Positions 26,136-35,220 of a stretch of DNA of 64,000 bases are shown piece by piece. The notes under the pieces were generated by a model. That model was not told the origin of the DNA, did not search any database, and was given only the letters and a program-made list of their open reading frames with translations. This DNA is from Kallipyga massiliensis ph2 (GTDB taxonomy: Bacteria > Bacillota > Clostridia > Tissierellales > Peptoniphilaceae): positions 1,246,443-1,310,442 of the forward strand of contig NZ_HE978585.1 in NCBI RefSeq assembly GCF_000311985.1. The letters are read 5' to 3'. Each line of letters opens with the position of its first letter. The first letter of the stretch is position 1. The position numbers and the translations under genes were made by a program.

Positions 26136-27348
26136 TTTTCACCTTCTTTTCTACGGCAATTTGATAGGTGTAGGCCATGGATTTCATGAGATAAGATTGG
26201 TCGACAAGAACCTCCTCATCTCCTTGAACAGGCTTTCCGTCCAGTTGAAAGACCGACCAGGTCTGGCTCCGAAGGGCTTGATTCTTCTTCTCCAAGGCTT
26301 TCTGATAGCCCTTATCGGCCAGGGTCTTAAGCCGGCTAAGTGACTTCCTCTTTCGGTCCAGTTGGTCCCGCATGGACCCTTCCAACTGCCCCTTCATCCG
26401 GCTCAGGGCGAGGAGGGAGTTGTGGATCCGAACCCCGGGATGGAGGCTTTCTGTCTGCTGGCGGTAACCATAAAGGACCCGACTCCTCCGGTGGATATTT
26501 TCCAAAGTGGTCGCCCGAGCCCGTCCCATCCAGCCATCCACTTCCTGGAGGATCTGGAGGCGGTCCGGGGTGACTAAAGAAGCCGCTTCCGTCGGGGTTG
26601 AAGCTCTCCGGTCGGCGGCCAAATCAGAAAGGCTGGTATTCACCTGGTGGCCAATAGCAGTAACCACCGGAATGGGTGATCGGGCGATGGCTCGGACCAG
26701 GGCCTCCTCATTGAAAGCGGAGAGGTCCTCGCCGGATCCCCCGCCACGAGCAATGACCAAGGCATCAATAGGTCTCTGACCGGAGAATTTCACCAGGTCC
26801 ACCATGGCCCGGATGATTTCCCCGCTGGCCGCCTGGCCCTGGACGGAAGCCGGGGCAAAGTAGATGGGGACTAAGGGATAGCGGGCGTTGACTTCATTAC
26901 AAAAATCATGAAGGACCGCCCCGCTGGCTGAAGTCACCAGGCCGATCCCCCGGGGATAGCGTTTTAAAGGCCGCTTCCGGCCCGGGTCAAATAAGCCTTC
27001 CTCCGCCAGTTTCTTTTTTAGGGCCATAAGTTCCAAGAGCCTGGCTCCTTGGCCGATGGGTTCGATTTCGGTCACCCGGATCTGGTAGATTCCCCCGGCC
27101 CGGTAGAGGGCCAGGGAACCGGAGACCAGGAACTCCATCCCCTCTTGGATTATGGACCGGTCCAGTGACCGGTCAAAGGAGACACAATGGATCAGGGAAT
27201 CCTCATCCCTAAGGTCAAAATAGAGGAAGCGGGCTTTTTTCAGGTTGACCACCTGGCCCCTGACCAGGAGCCCTTGAAGGTGGACATCCCGCTTAAAGAG
27301 GCTCTCCAAGTAGAGGGTCAGCTGGGATACGGTGATGGCCCTTCTCAT
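26116..27348 (-). CDS. xseA: Exodeoxyribonuclease VII large subunit
   Basis: A 410-residue XseA. The N-terminal OB domain (VSQLTLYLESLFKRD, LRGQV-like region) is followed by the catalytic segment with IGLVTSASGAVLHD, IARGGGSGEDL and PVVTAIGHQVN, then a coiled-coil C-terminal half. Full length. It overlaps the nusB stop by four bases. Confidence 0.95.
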   Translation of the reverse strand: MRRAITVSQLTLYLESLFKRDVHLQGLLVRGQVVNLKKARFLYFDLRDEDSLIHCVSFDRSLDRSIIQEGMEFLVSGSLALYRAGGIYQIRVTEIEPIGQGARLLELMALKKKLAEEGLFDPGRKRPLKRYPRGIGLVTSASGAVLHDFCNEVNARYPLVPIYFAPASVQGQAASGEIIRAMVDLVKFSGQRPIDALVIARGGGSGEDLSAFNEEALVRAIARSPIPVVTAIGHQVNTSLSDLAADRRASTPTEAASLVTPDRLQILQEVDGWMGRARATTLENIHRRSRVLYGYRQQTESLHPGVRIHNSLLALSRMKGQLEGSMRDQLDRKRKSLSRLKTLADKGYQKALEKKNQALRSQTWSVFQLDGKPVQGDEEVLVDQSYLMKSMAYTYQIAVEKKVKNDSDNR

Positions 27349-27737
27349 TGGTCGCTCACAATCCCTGACAGGACCCCGTTAATAAAGCGGTAGGCCTGGT
27401 CATCCGAGAAGCGTTTGGCAATATCTACGCATTCGTTGATGGTCACCGCATTGGGAATATCCTTCATATAGAGGATCTCGTTCGTTGCCACCTGAAGGAT
27501 GGCCTTATCGATCAAGGTTAGTCGGTTCAAAGACCATCCGACCAGGCGACCTTCGATCCGCCGGTTGATTTCCTCCCTGTGGTCGCTTAGAGACTGGAGG
27601 GACTCATTCAAATAGGCATTATCCTTAGGCAGGCCGTGACTCTCCAAGCGGGCAGGAATATCCTCAATCTCACATTGATTGGACAAGACCTCATAAGTGA
27701 TTTTTACCAACCACTCTCTTTGCTCCGCACGTTTCAT
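27345..27737 (-). CDS. nusB: Transcription antitermination protein NusB
   Basis: A 130-residue all-helical protein; the C-terminal half with DKAILQVATNEILYMKDIPNAVTINECVDIAKRFSDDQAYRFINGVL-type order is the NusB signature. It binds boxA RNA with NusE/S10 in rRNA transcription. It follows efp after 30 bases and is translationally coupled to xseA. Confidence 0.94.
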   Translation of the reverse strand: MKRAEQREWLVKITYEVLSNQCEIEDIPARLESHGLPKDNAYLNESLQSLSDHREEINRRIEGRLVGWSLNRLTLIDKAILQVATNEILYMKDIPNAVTINECVDIAKRFSDDQAYRFINGVLSGIVSDQ

Positions 27738-27767
27738 CCTAGGCCTCCTCCGTTATAAATTGAGAAA

Positions 27768-28325
27768 TTATACACGAGACAGGTATTCGCCGGACCGGGT
27801 ATCGATCTTAATGACATCGCCGATATTCACAAAGAGGGGGACATCAAAGGTAGCCCCGGTCTCCACAGTGGCGGGCTTGTTGGCATTGGTGGCCGTATTC
27901 CCTGCGACACCGGGTTCGGTCTGGGTCACTTCCAGCTCGACAAAGTTGGGAGGGGCCACGTTGAAAGGCTTGTTCTGGTAGAAGCGCATGGTGACGGAAT
28001 CCGACTCTCTGACGTACTTCATGGCTTCTTCCACCATGGACTCTTCCAGAGGGATCTGCTCATAGGATTCGGGGTCCATGAAATAGTAGAGGTTCCCATC
28101 CTTGTAAAGGAACTGCATCTCACGTGTTTCAATCCGGGCTTCTTCAAACTTATCGTTGGGGTTGAAGGTCACTTCTTTGGACCCCCCGGACATGACGGAA
28201 CGGATCTTTGACCGGACAAAGGCGGCCCCCTTGCCGGGCTTCACATGCTGGAAATCGATGATCTCGTAGACATCATTCTCGTAAACAAAAGTGGTTCCTT
28301 TTCTTAAATCGTTGGCTGAAATCAT
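27768..28325 (-). CDS. efp: Elongation factor P
   Basis: A 185-residue EF-P (KOW-like domain plus two OB domains) that relieves ribosome stalling at proline runs. The tip loop KPGKGAAF has the lysine at the position modified in many bacteria. The start at 28325 has GAGGAGG five bases upstream; the frame is open further upstream through the promoter region but that is not coding. It has its own strong promoter and heads a probable efp-nusB-xseA-xseB-ispA-argR-recN run. Confidence 0.96.
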   Translation of the reverse strand: MISANDLRKGTTFVYENDVYEIIDFQHVKPGKGAAFVRSKIRSVMSGGSKEVTFNPNDKFEEARIETREMQFLYKDGNLYYFMDPESYEQIPLEESMVEEAMKYVRESDSVTMRFYQNKPFNVAPPNFVELEVTQTEPGVAGNTATNANKPATVETGATFDVPLFVNIGDVIKIDTRSGEYLSRV

Positions 28326-28359
28326 AATTACCTCCTCATAGAAATAAATAGTCAAAGCT

Positions 28360-28388
28360 ATTATAACAATTGTTTCATTATTATACAA
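28360..28388 (-). promoter_or_regulatory. Promoter of efp
   Basis: Minus strand TTGTAT (28388-28383) and TATAAT (28365-28360) with a 17-base spacer, 35 bases before the efp ATG. A second TATAAT overlaps the -35. Confidence 0.8.
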
Positions 28389-28419
28389 TCTTTCCGGAAA
28401 ATTCTGTATAAAAAATGCT

Positions 28420-29910
28420 CTATTTTTCCCAGTATTTATAGCGTGCCCGGCGGTATTGGAAGGCCTCTGCCAGGTCTTCCTCGGAAATCTTCTCACCAGC
28501 TCGTAAAATACATAGGCTAGCAGCCAGGGCGAGTAATTTATTCAGACTTCGGGAGGAAAGATGGAAGAAGACGGAAATTTCTTCCAACAGAGCCTTTCCT
28601 CCTGGGCTGACTTTGGGAGGCCATTTCTCTTTCACCTTCATGAATTGGATCCGGTCTCTTCCCTCCTCCACTTCCTCCCTCATCTTTGTTGAATCCTTTT
28701 CTTTATTAGAACTTTTCCCGGTTTTATCTACTGGTCCTACTTCAAAAACCATATCAAAGCGGTCAAGGAGGGGCTGAGATATTTTCTCCCGGTAGGACTT
28801 GACCTGAAAAGGTGAGCAGGCACAATCATGGTCCTCTGCCCCATAATAGCCACAAGGGCAGGGATTCATTGCTGAGAGAAGGAGAAAGTCCGAGGGGTAG
28901 GTTCGGCTTCGGTGGTTCCGGAGAAGAGAGATTTCCTTCCGGTCCATAGGAAGACGGAGGGCATCCAAGCACTCGTTTGAGAATAGGGGGAGTTCATCCA
29001 ATACCAGGACACCCCGGTGAGCCCTAGTAATCACCCCCGGTTGGATGGGACTGCCTCCCCCAACGAGTCCCGCCCTGGTGATGGAATAATGGGGCATAAG
29101 AAGGGGTGGTCGGGTTGAGAGGATCTCCTCTTCCTTTCCGGTGAAAATAGACCGGACCCCCATGACCTCCCGTAGGGCCTGACCCTCCAGGTCAGGCTGG
29201 ATGGTTCCAGCCCTTTCCAGGGCCATGGATTTTCCATTCCCCGGCGGACCAATTAAAAGGAGGTGGTGGTGACCCAGGGTTGAAAGGACCATGATTTTTT
29301 TGACCTGGTCTTGCCCCTTCATTTCCTTGAAGTCCAAAAGACCATCCTCCTCGCCTCCCTGATTTTTGACAAGATTACGATGGGGACAAGGAAGGATCTT
29401 TTCTTCTCCCCGGAAGTGTCGAAGGAGGTCAACCAGGCTATTAACAGGATAAATGCGAATACCTTCAATAGTGGAACAAATCCTGGCCTGGCTTTCCTCC
29501 AGAAAGATCTCCTCCACCTGGCCGACCAATCCCAGGACCATTTGAAAAACACCGGCGATGGGCCTGAGGCTCCCATCCAGTCCCAGTTCTCCGACAAAGG
29601 CGGCACGGGCGCATCGTTTAGGGTCAACCAGTCCCATGGCCGAAGCCAGGGCCATGGCGATGGGAAGGTCCCATTGGGTCCCGCTTTTTCGCTCATCAGC
29701 GGGAAAGAGGTTAACCAAAATTTTTCCGGGCGGCAGGGCGATTCCCGAGGCCCGCATGGCAGAGCGAACTCGTTCCTTGGATTCTTGAATGGAGGGGCCG
29801 GCCAGGCCAACAATAGAAAAAGCGGAGAACCCACCGAGGGTCTCCGCTTCCACCTGAACAATCCCCACCGAAAGACCGTCAAGCTGACAGGTCATGGTGC
29901 GTCCTAACAT
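28420..29910 (-). CDS. YifB/ComM family Mg-chelatase-like AAA+ ATPase
   Basis: A 496-residue ComM/YifB protein. ComM is a helicase that aids branch migration during natural transformation; in non-competent bacteria its role is less clear. It has an N-terminal Lon-like (ChlI) fold, Walker [12 protein letters not shown] near residue 220, [10 protein letters not shown] as Walker B, and the cysteine motif CPCGYYG...CACSP. The start at 29910 is preceded by AAAGGA; a start at 29925 overlapping rluD has no site. Confidence 0.9.
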   Translation of the reverse strand: MLGRTMTCQLDGLSVGIVQVEAETLGGFSAFSIVGLAGPSIQESKERVRSAMRASGIALPPGKILVNLFPADERKSGTQWDLPIAMALASAMGLVDPKRCARAAFVGELGLDGSLRPIAGVFQMVLGLVGQVEEIFLEESQARICSTIEGIRIYPVNSLVDLLRHFRGEEKILPCPHRNLVKNQGGEEDGLLDFKEMKGQDQVKKIMVLSTLGHHHLLLIGPPGNGKSMALERAGTIQPDLEGQALREVMGVRSIFTGKEEEILSTRPPLLMPHYSITRAGLVGGGSPIQPGVITRAHRGVLVLDELPLFSNECLDALRLPMDRKEISLLRNHRSRTYPSDFLLLSAMNPCPCGYYGAEDHDCACSPFQVKSYREKISQPLLDRFDMVFEVGPVDKTGKSSNKEKDSTKMREEVEEGRDRIQFMKVKEKWPPKVSPGGKALLEEISVFFHLSSRSLNKLLALAASLCILRAGEKISEEDLAEAFQYRRARYKYWEK

Positions 29911-29921
29911 AAGTTTTCCTT

Positions 29922-30899
29922 TCATTCATTCAAACACTGACTCCCTTTCCAAGCCTCCGGGAAGCCCAGCTTGTCCAAAACTTGCTGGAATTCCGGATCC
30001 GGGTCCGCTTCAAAACTCACCCATTGACCGGTCCGGGGATGAGAAAAAGCGACTTTCCAGGCATGGAGCATCTGGTGGCTGGTCCTGATCTTCTGTTTAC
30101 GGAATCCGTAAACCCCGTCTCCGACCACCGGGTGGTGACAATGGGCCAGGTGGACCCGGATTTGATGGGTCCGTCCTGTTTTAATTTCCACTTTCAGGAG
30201 GGAGGCCTTTGGCTGGTGAGCAAGGCAGGAAAAAGTGCTGATGGCTTCCTTACCTCCTTCAACCACAGCCATCTTCTTCGGATTGGCAGGATTCCTTCCT
30301 ATGGGAAGGTCCACGCGGAAATCCTCTACCGGCCAGTCTCCCTCCACCAAGGCCAGGTAGGTCTTCTTGACCTCCCGGTCTTGGAAGGCTTGTGCCAGGA
30401 TCCGATGAGCCGAATTGTTTTTGGCAACGATGATGAGGCCCGAAGTTTGGGCATCCAGGCGGTGGACGATGCCGGGCCTCTCTTCTCCGTTGACATTGGA
30501 GAGGGTGAGACCCTCTTTCTCCCGGAGGTAAAGCAAGCCATTAACCAGAGTTCCTGACCGGACCCGGTCGCTGGGGTGGACAATCAATCCGGCTTTTTTA
30601 TTCACCACCAGGAGATCTTCATCCTCATAGATCAGGTCCAAGTCCATGGCTTCCGGTTTGATTTCTTCTTTCACAAAAAAGACCCGGTCCAGGTCCACAT
30701 GGTCCCCATAGGCAACCGGGCTTGAGGGCTTGACGGATTCCCCATTGACCAGAACAGCCCCTCTTTTGATAGCTTGGGCGATCTTTGACCGGGATAGGTC
30801 TTCGAAGCGGTCCGCAAGGACCCGGTCCAAACGGTCTCCGACTTCCTCCTCTTCCAAAAGATCAAAGGCGATCCAAGCCTCATTTTCCTTATTCATCAT
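29922..30899 (-). CDS. RluA-family pseudouridine synthase (RluD-like)
   Basis: A 325-residue enzyme with an N-terminal S4 domain (DRLDRVLADRFEDLSRSKIAQAIKRG) and the catalytic motif HRLDAQTSGLIIVAKN near residue 145. It probably modifies 23S rRNA (RluD-like), but RluA-family specificity cannot be fixed from sequence alone. It overlaps the ung stop by 11 bases; lspA-rluD neighbourhood is common, here with ung inserted. Confidence 0.92.
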   Translation of the reverse strand: MMNKENEAWIAFDLLEEEEVGDRLDRVLADRFEDLSRSKIAQAIKRGAVLVNGESVKPSSPVAYGDHVDLDRVFFVKEEIKPEAMDLDLIYEDEDLLVVNKKAGLIVHPSDRVRSGTLVNGLLYLREKEGLTLSNVNGEERPGIVHRLDAQTSGLIIVAKNNSAHRILAQAFQDREVKKTYLALVEGDWPVEDFRVDLPIGRNPANPKKMAVVEGGKEAISTFSCLAHQPKASLLKVEIKTGRTHQIRVHLAHCHHPVVGDGVYGFRKQKIRTSHQMLHAWKVAFSHPRTGQWVSFEADPDPEFQQVLDKLGFPEAWKGSQCLNE

Positions 30900-31569
30900 C
30901 CGGAATCCTCCAATCGACCGGGTCCTGACCGACTTCTTCTAAAAATCGGTTGATTTTCGAGAAGGGCCGGGATCCGAAGAAACCCCGGTAGACGGAAAGT
31001 GGAGAAGGATGGGCAGAAGAAAGAACCAGGGATGAGGGGTTGGTCACATACCTGGCCTTGGACTGGGCAAAACGACCCCAAAGAAGAAAAGCCAGGGGCT
31101 TATCTCGCCGGCCCAGTTCCCGGATGATCCGATCGGTCAGGACCTGCCAGCCGATATTCGCATGGGAGTTTGCCGCATGGGCCCGAACCGTCAAGGACGC
31201 ATTCAGCAGAAGAACCCCCTGCTGGGCCCAGACCGTCAAATCTCCGTGCTTGGGCGGGCTGATCCCCAGGTCCTCCTCCAACTCCTTATAAATGTTCTGG
31301 AGGGATGGCGGGATGGGTACGCCTTTTTGAACGGAAAAGGAAAGACCGTTGGCCTGTTTGGGTCCATGGTAGGGATCCTGGCCCAGAATAACCACTTTAC
31401 AGTCTTTAAAAGGAACATACTTAAGTGCATCAAAGATGTGGTCAGCCGGAGGGTAGACCCTATAGTGGCGGTATTCTTCAATAAGCAGGGTCCTCAACTC
31501 CTGATAATAGGGTTTCTGCCATTCATCGGCCAGGATCTCATCCCAGTCATTCCCGATCTGTACGGTCAT
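30889..31569 (-). CDS. ung: Uracil-DNA glycosylase
   Basis: A 226-residue family 1 UDG. The catalytic water-activating motif GQDPYHG (Asp65) and the Leu-intercalation motif HPSPLSVYRGF are intact, and LLLNASLTV lies between them. The start at 31569 has GGAGGGG upstream; a much longer open frame upstream is only the shadow of lspA. It overlaps lspA by 23 bases. Confidence 0.95.
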   Translation of the reverse strand: MTVQIGNDWDEILADEWQKPYYQELRTLLIEEYRHYRVYPPADHIFDALKYVPFKDCKVVILGQDPYHGPKQANGLSFSVQKGVPIPPSLQNIYKELEEDLGISPPKHGDLTVWAQQGVLLLNASLTVRAHAANSHANIGWQVLTDRIIRELGRRDKPLAFLLWGRFAQSKARYVTNPSSLVLSSAHPSPLSVYRGFFGSRPFSKINRFLEEVGQDPVDWRIPDDE

Positions 31570-32044
31570 GGTCTTCCCCTCCTTTCTCTTTGTTCTCTTC
31601 GCTGAAAAAGAAGAAATAGATGAGAAGAAAAATAACGCCAAGGCTGACAAAACAATCCGCGACATTGAAAACGGGGAAGGAATAGGTCCCGAAATGGAGG
31701 CTGATGAAATCCACGACGAAGGAATGGACCAAGCGGTCGATGACATTGCCGATGGCCCCACCCACGATGAAGGCTATGGAAAAGTCAACCAGGCGGGATT
31801 TCCCTTTGAGTTCTTTTTGATAGAAGTAAAGCAGACCGATAACAATGGCTAAAGCTAAGACGGGATAAAAAGGAGCCAGGGCCTGGCCCATTCCAAAGGC
31901 CACCCCCCGATTCTCCAAATAGGAAAATTCCATAAAAGACCCCAGAACCGGAATCCTCTTTCCGGAAGCCAGGTTTTCAACCACCCACCACTTGCTGACC
32001 TGGTCCAGGACAATGACCACCAAGCTAATCACCAAAATTGACAT
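31547..32044 (-). CDS. lspA: Lipoprotein signal peptidase II
   Basis: A 165-residue inner-membrane aspartyl protease with four hydrophobic segments that removes lipoprotein signal peptides. The catalytic aspartates are in GAIGNVIDR and in FNVADCFVSLG. It has a charged C-terminal extension that overlaps ung. It lies after the sepF terminator. Confidence 0.95.
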   Translation of the reverse strand: MSILVISLVVIVLDQVSKWWVVENLASGKRIPVLGSFMEFSYLENRGVAFGMGQALAPFYPVLALAIVIGLLYFYQKELKGKSRLVDFSIAFIVGGAIGNVIDRLVHSFVVDFISLHFGTYSFPVFNVADCFVSLGVIFLLIYFFFFSEENKEKGGEDHDRTDRE

Positions 32045-32140
32045 AAACCACCATCCTTATCATAAAGGGTATTTGCAGGAAAAAAGGCCCGAATTTCCCG
32101 ATATTTGGCCCAAAGTGTTCCAATATTACGACATAAAATG

Positions 32141-32178
32141 AAAAAAAGGCATTCCGACCGGGAGGGGTGCGGAATGCC
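32141..32178 (-). terminator. Terminator after sepF
   Basis: Minus strand GGCATTCCG...CGGAATGCC hairpin with a 13-base loop followed by seven T, 16 bases after the sepF stop. Confidence 0.9.
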
Positions 32179-32193
32179 AAAGAGAAATCATCG

Positions 32194-32706
32194 TTAAAGC
32201 TGGTAGGGAGAATCCTTCTCGACCGTTTCCTTGGTCTTCTTATCCACTTGGACACCCTTTGGAGTCAGAATGTAGATATCCTTGGTGACCTTCTCAATCT
32301 TTCCATCCAGGGCGAAGAGACCGCCATTGACAAAATCAAAAATTCTCTGCTTTTTGTCGGGCTCAACCAATTCCAAATTGAGAACCACCGTCTTATCCTG
32401 GGCGATGGACTGGATGACCTTGGCGCCATCATCATATTCAATAGCCTCATGGATGTTGATCCGGCTCTTCGGATTCGTTGCCGCCATGGACACGACATTG
32501 GAGGCCCGACGGCTAGTGGTGGATCCTGAGCTATAGGAAGAGGCGGAATAGGTCGAAGAATAGGAAGGCGCAGTGGCAGGCTCTTGGGCCTCTACTTCTT
32601 CCTTGTCATCCCGACCGTAGTCGTGGTCGTAATCATCGGTGTAATCATCATCATAGTAGTCATCCTCTACGCCGATGACATTCTTCATCTTGTCAAAAAA
32701 TCCCAT
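32194..32706 (-). CDS. sepF: Cell division protein SepF
   Basis: A 170-residue SepF. The N-terminal MGFFDKMKNVIGV is the amphipathic membrane helix, then a Tyr/Asp/Glu-rich linker, and the globular C-terminal domain (INIHEAIEYDDGAKVIQSIAQDKTVVLNL ... RIFDFVNGGLFALDG order) that bundles FtsZ. It follows yggS after nine bases, the usual Firmicute ylm order; ylmG, ylmH and divIVA are absent next to it. Confidence 0.95.
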   Translation of the reverse strand: MGFFDKMKNVIGVEDDYYDDDYTDDYDHDYGRDDKEEVEAQEPATAPSYSSTYSASSYSSGSTTSRRASNVVSMAATNPKSRINIHEAIEYDDGAKVIQSIAQDKTVVLNLELVEPDKKQRIFDFVNGGLFALDGKIEKVTKDIYILTPKGVQVDKKTKETVEKDSPYQL

Positions 32707-32715
32707 GCTTCCTCC

Positions 32716-33408
32716 TTATTTGCTGTAATCCCTCTCGCCGAAAATAGCCCGCCCGATCCGGACCATATTGGCCCCTTCTTCCAGGGCAACCTCATAATCG
32801 TGAGTCATTCCCATCGATAATATATTCATTTTGATTTGATTATAGCTTATCTGGCTGATTTTTTCGAATAAATTTCGCATATCCCGGAAGTAAGGACGGA
32901 CCTCCTCCGGATCATCCAAAAAGGGGGCAATATTCATGAGCCCTTCGATATGGACGTGGTCCAAGCTCTCGACATAGTCCAAAAGTTCAGGTAAGTCCTC
33001 CTTGTAGACTCCCCCCTTCCCTTCCTCTTTGGCGTTATTGACTTGAATAAGTCCTTTGAAGATCATATTTTCTCTTTGGCCAATTCGGTTTATTTCCTTG
33101 AGAAGGGATTTCCGGTCGATAGACTGGATCAGGGCCACTCCATGGGTTAATTTTCGGACCTTATTGGACTGGAGTTGGCCGATCATGTGGACTTGGGCTC
33201 CCTGGAAGATCTCCATCTTCCGCTCGATCTCCTGAACTTGGTTTTCCCCCACTTCTTTAACGCCCCAATCCAAGGCCTGGAGGATCCGGTCCTCATCCAC
33301 AAACTTGGTCACAGCCACCAGGTGGATGTCCTCCCAGGAGTGACCGAATTTCTCTGCTGACCGGATGACCCGGTCCTGAATCTCATCAAGGTTTTCTTTT
33401 ACGGACAT
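32716..33408 (-). CDS. PLP homeostasis protein YggS/YlmE
   Basis: A 230-residue alanine-racemase-fold PLP-binding protein of the YggS family, which buffers cellular pyridoxal phosphate. LVAVTKFVDEDRI carries the PLP lysine, and HMIGQLQSNKVRKL and LSMGMTHDYEVALEEGANMVRIGRAIFG-type order are hallmarks. The ATG at 33408 with AAGGGG is preferred over a TTG start at 33432. It sits between the HlyD-like gene and sepF. Confidence 0.93.
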   Translation of the reverse strand: MSVKENLDEIQDRVIRSAEKFGHSWEDIHLVAVTKFVDEDRILQALDWGVKEVGENQVQEIERKMEIFQGAQVHMIGQLQSNKVRKLTHGVALIQSIDRKSLLKEINRIGQRENMIFKGLIQVNNAKEEGKGGVYKEDLPELLDYVESLDHVHIEGLMNIAPFLDDPEEVRPYFRDMRNLFEKISQISYNQIKMNILSMGMTHDYEVALEEGANMVRIGRAIFGERDYSK

Positions 33409-33432
33409 GGTCTTATCCCCTTTCTTCCCCAA

Positions 33433-34623
33433 CTAATAGTTCTTTCCTTCTTGGATGGCTGCCGGCTTATAGAGGACCTGGTCGTAAGCAGAAAGACGAG
33501 GGAGCTTGGGGTCCTCCGGAGCTTTGGCGGAAACATAAAGATAGTCGCCTTTTTTCTCCAGGATTTTGACCGGAACTCTTTGAGCAGAATTGGTCCGGTC
33601 CAGGCGGAAGCAATAGGACTGCCCCTTTTCGTCACTGGCCACGGTATTGATGGGAAGAAGGAAGGCATCTTCCTGGTCCTCTAAGAGTTTGACGGAACAA
33701 TATCTTTTTCCTGAAATCTTGGAAAAACCCTGGCGGAGGGAAAAGATGTAGAGGGCCTCCCCTTCCTTGCTTTCCACCATCCGATCCAAACGCCCTTCCA
33801 GGTCAATAGATCCGTCAATCTGAAGGCTTACCCCTTGACCCGGCTGGAAGTCCCTCTCCCCCACACTCTGGCCCAAGTCCACCACTAAATAAAAGATCCG
33901 GTCTTCAACAAAAGTCAGGCCTTCTTGTCGCTTGGGAAGACCCAGGGCCTTTTTTCGTACGTCTCCGGGCCCCAGGGCAGAAAGGATAGAGGGGGTGATC
34001 CACTCCTCCAAGCCATCTGTCGAAAGAATGATCCGCCCATAGGGAGAGGAGAGAACCTGGCCGGAAGAAAGGCAGCTTTCGATATAGTCTTCTTCCCAGT
34101 CCCTGGCCTTCTCATTCAGGTCGGGAACAGGCCGGTCATCCCCTAAAAGGGGGTAGGAATGATTTCCCTCCTGGCTCTGGGTGGAAAAGGGGGTTTGATA
34201 ATTTTCCCGGTCGCCCTCCTCCCCTATGGCTGCAGGGAGCAGGGGCATCCTTCCTTCGATGGGGAAATGAATGGCTTGGACTCGGTCGCCTTTGGACCGG
34301 AGGCTTTCCCGGTGGTCGAGGATTTCCTTTCCTTTGGAACGAAGGGAATCCGTCAACTTCCCCAGGGGGGTCCGGTCAGGATAGCGTTGGTTGAGATCAA
34401 GATCGAGTCCGGACATGTCTTCCCCTGAATAAAGAAGGGGGGCATATTGGTAGAAGACAAAGAGTCCCTCCCCCTCCTCCGCACTCTGGAGCCTTTCTTG
34501 GGGCATGACCGTAAAGGTCTTGGTATGCCCGAAGAGGCTAAAGAGGGCAAGAGCCAGGACCAGGAAAAAAAGGATACCGGCCAGAAGAATTTTTCTCCTC
34601 GATGAAAACTTGACGTCAACCAT
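33433..34623 (-). CDS. HlyD-like membrane-anchored protein of the sepF cluster
   Basis: A 396-residue protein with an N-terminal basic tip and one membrane segment (about residues 10-30), then a long extracytoplasmic region. The C-terminal part (GQSVGERDFQPGQGVSLQIDG ... LPINTVASDEKGQSYCFRLD) resembles the barrel-sandwich part of HlyD/RND adaptor proteins. No transporter gene is next to it. Proteins of this type stand upstream of yggS-sepF in several clostridia, which hints at a cell-envelope or division role; function unknown. Confidence 0.7.
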   Translation of the reverse strand: MVDVKFSSRRKILLAGILFFLVLALALFSLFGHTKTFTVMPQERLQSAEEGEGLFVFYQYAPLLYSGEDMSGLDLDLNQRYPDRTPLGKLTDSLRSKGKEILDHRESLRSKGDRVQAIHFPIEGRMPLLPAAIGEEGDRENYQTPFSTQSQEGNHSYPLLGDDRPVPDLNEKARDWEEDYIESCLSSGQVLSSPYGRIILSTDGLEEWITPSILSALGPGDVRKKALGLPKRQEGLTFVEDRIFYLVVDLGQSVGERDFQPGQGVSLQIDGSIDLEGRLDRMVESKEGEALYIFSLRQGFSKISGKRYCSVKLLEDQEDAFLLPINTVASDEKGQSYCFRLDRTNSAQRVPVKILEKKGDYLYVSAKAPEDPKLPRLSAYDQVLYKPAAIQEGKNY

Positions 34624-34629
34624 AAAAAC

Positions 34630-35220
34630 CTACTTTTTCTTTTTGAAGGATGATTCCTCTCCCCGAAGGAGACGGCCAATATTCGAAGAATGACGGTAAA
34701 AGATGATCGCGACCAAGGCCAGGAAGGCCACTTTCACCCATGCCCCATAGGGAGAGAAAATAAGGGCAAAGATGGTTCCCGCCAAGCTGGAAGAGAGGGA
34801 GCCCAGGGAAACGTAGCCGGTCGCAAAGACCAGGATAAAGAAAACAATGGCAAAGACGACCAGGATCCGGTAGTCCATGATGAAGTAGATTCCACAGGTG
34901 GTCGCCACCGCCTTTCCTCCGTTAAAGCCCAGGAAGGCCGAATAGCAATGGCCCAAGCTGACCGCAATCATGGTTAGGGCCAAGGTCCACTCCGACATAT
35001 GGAAGTGGAGGGCTAAAAAGCATGGAAAAGCCCCCTTGAAAAAATCCAGGAGGAAGGTGATCAGGCCCACCTTGGGACCCAAGACCCGGAGGGCATTGGT
35101 CGCTCCGGTATTTCCGGAGCCATACTGACGGATATCCTTGTTGGCTATCCACTTTCCGACCAGGTAACCTGAGGGGAATGACCCCAATAAATACGCACCG
35201 ATGATAAGAAGAATATTCAT
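34630..35220 (-). CDS. plsY: Acyl-phosphate glycerol-3-phosphate acyltransferase
   Basis: A 196-residue integral membrane enzyme that makes lysophosphatidic acid from acyl-phosphate and glycerol-3-phosphate; PlsC in this window does the next step. The motifs GSFPSGYLVGK, YGSGNTGATNALRVLG and GFNGGKAVATTCG are the three PlsY motifs. The start overlaps the der stop by four bases. Confidence 0.95.
   Translation of the reverse strand: MNILLIIGAYLLGSFPSGYLVGKWIANKDIRQYGSGNTGATNALRVLGPKVGLITFLLDFFKGAFPCFLALHFHMSEWTLALTMIAVSLGHCYSAFLGFNGGKAVATTCGIYFIMDYRILVVFAIVFFILVFATGYVSLGSLSSSLAGTIFALIFSPYGAWVKVAFLALVAIIFYRHSSNIGRLLRGEESSFKKKK

Noticed and set aside
31570..31761. N-terminal extension of ung
   Set aside because: It is the wrong-frame shadow of lspA; the ATG at 31569 with GGAGGGG gives the normal UDG N-terminus.
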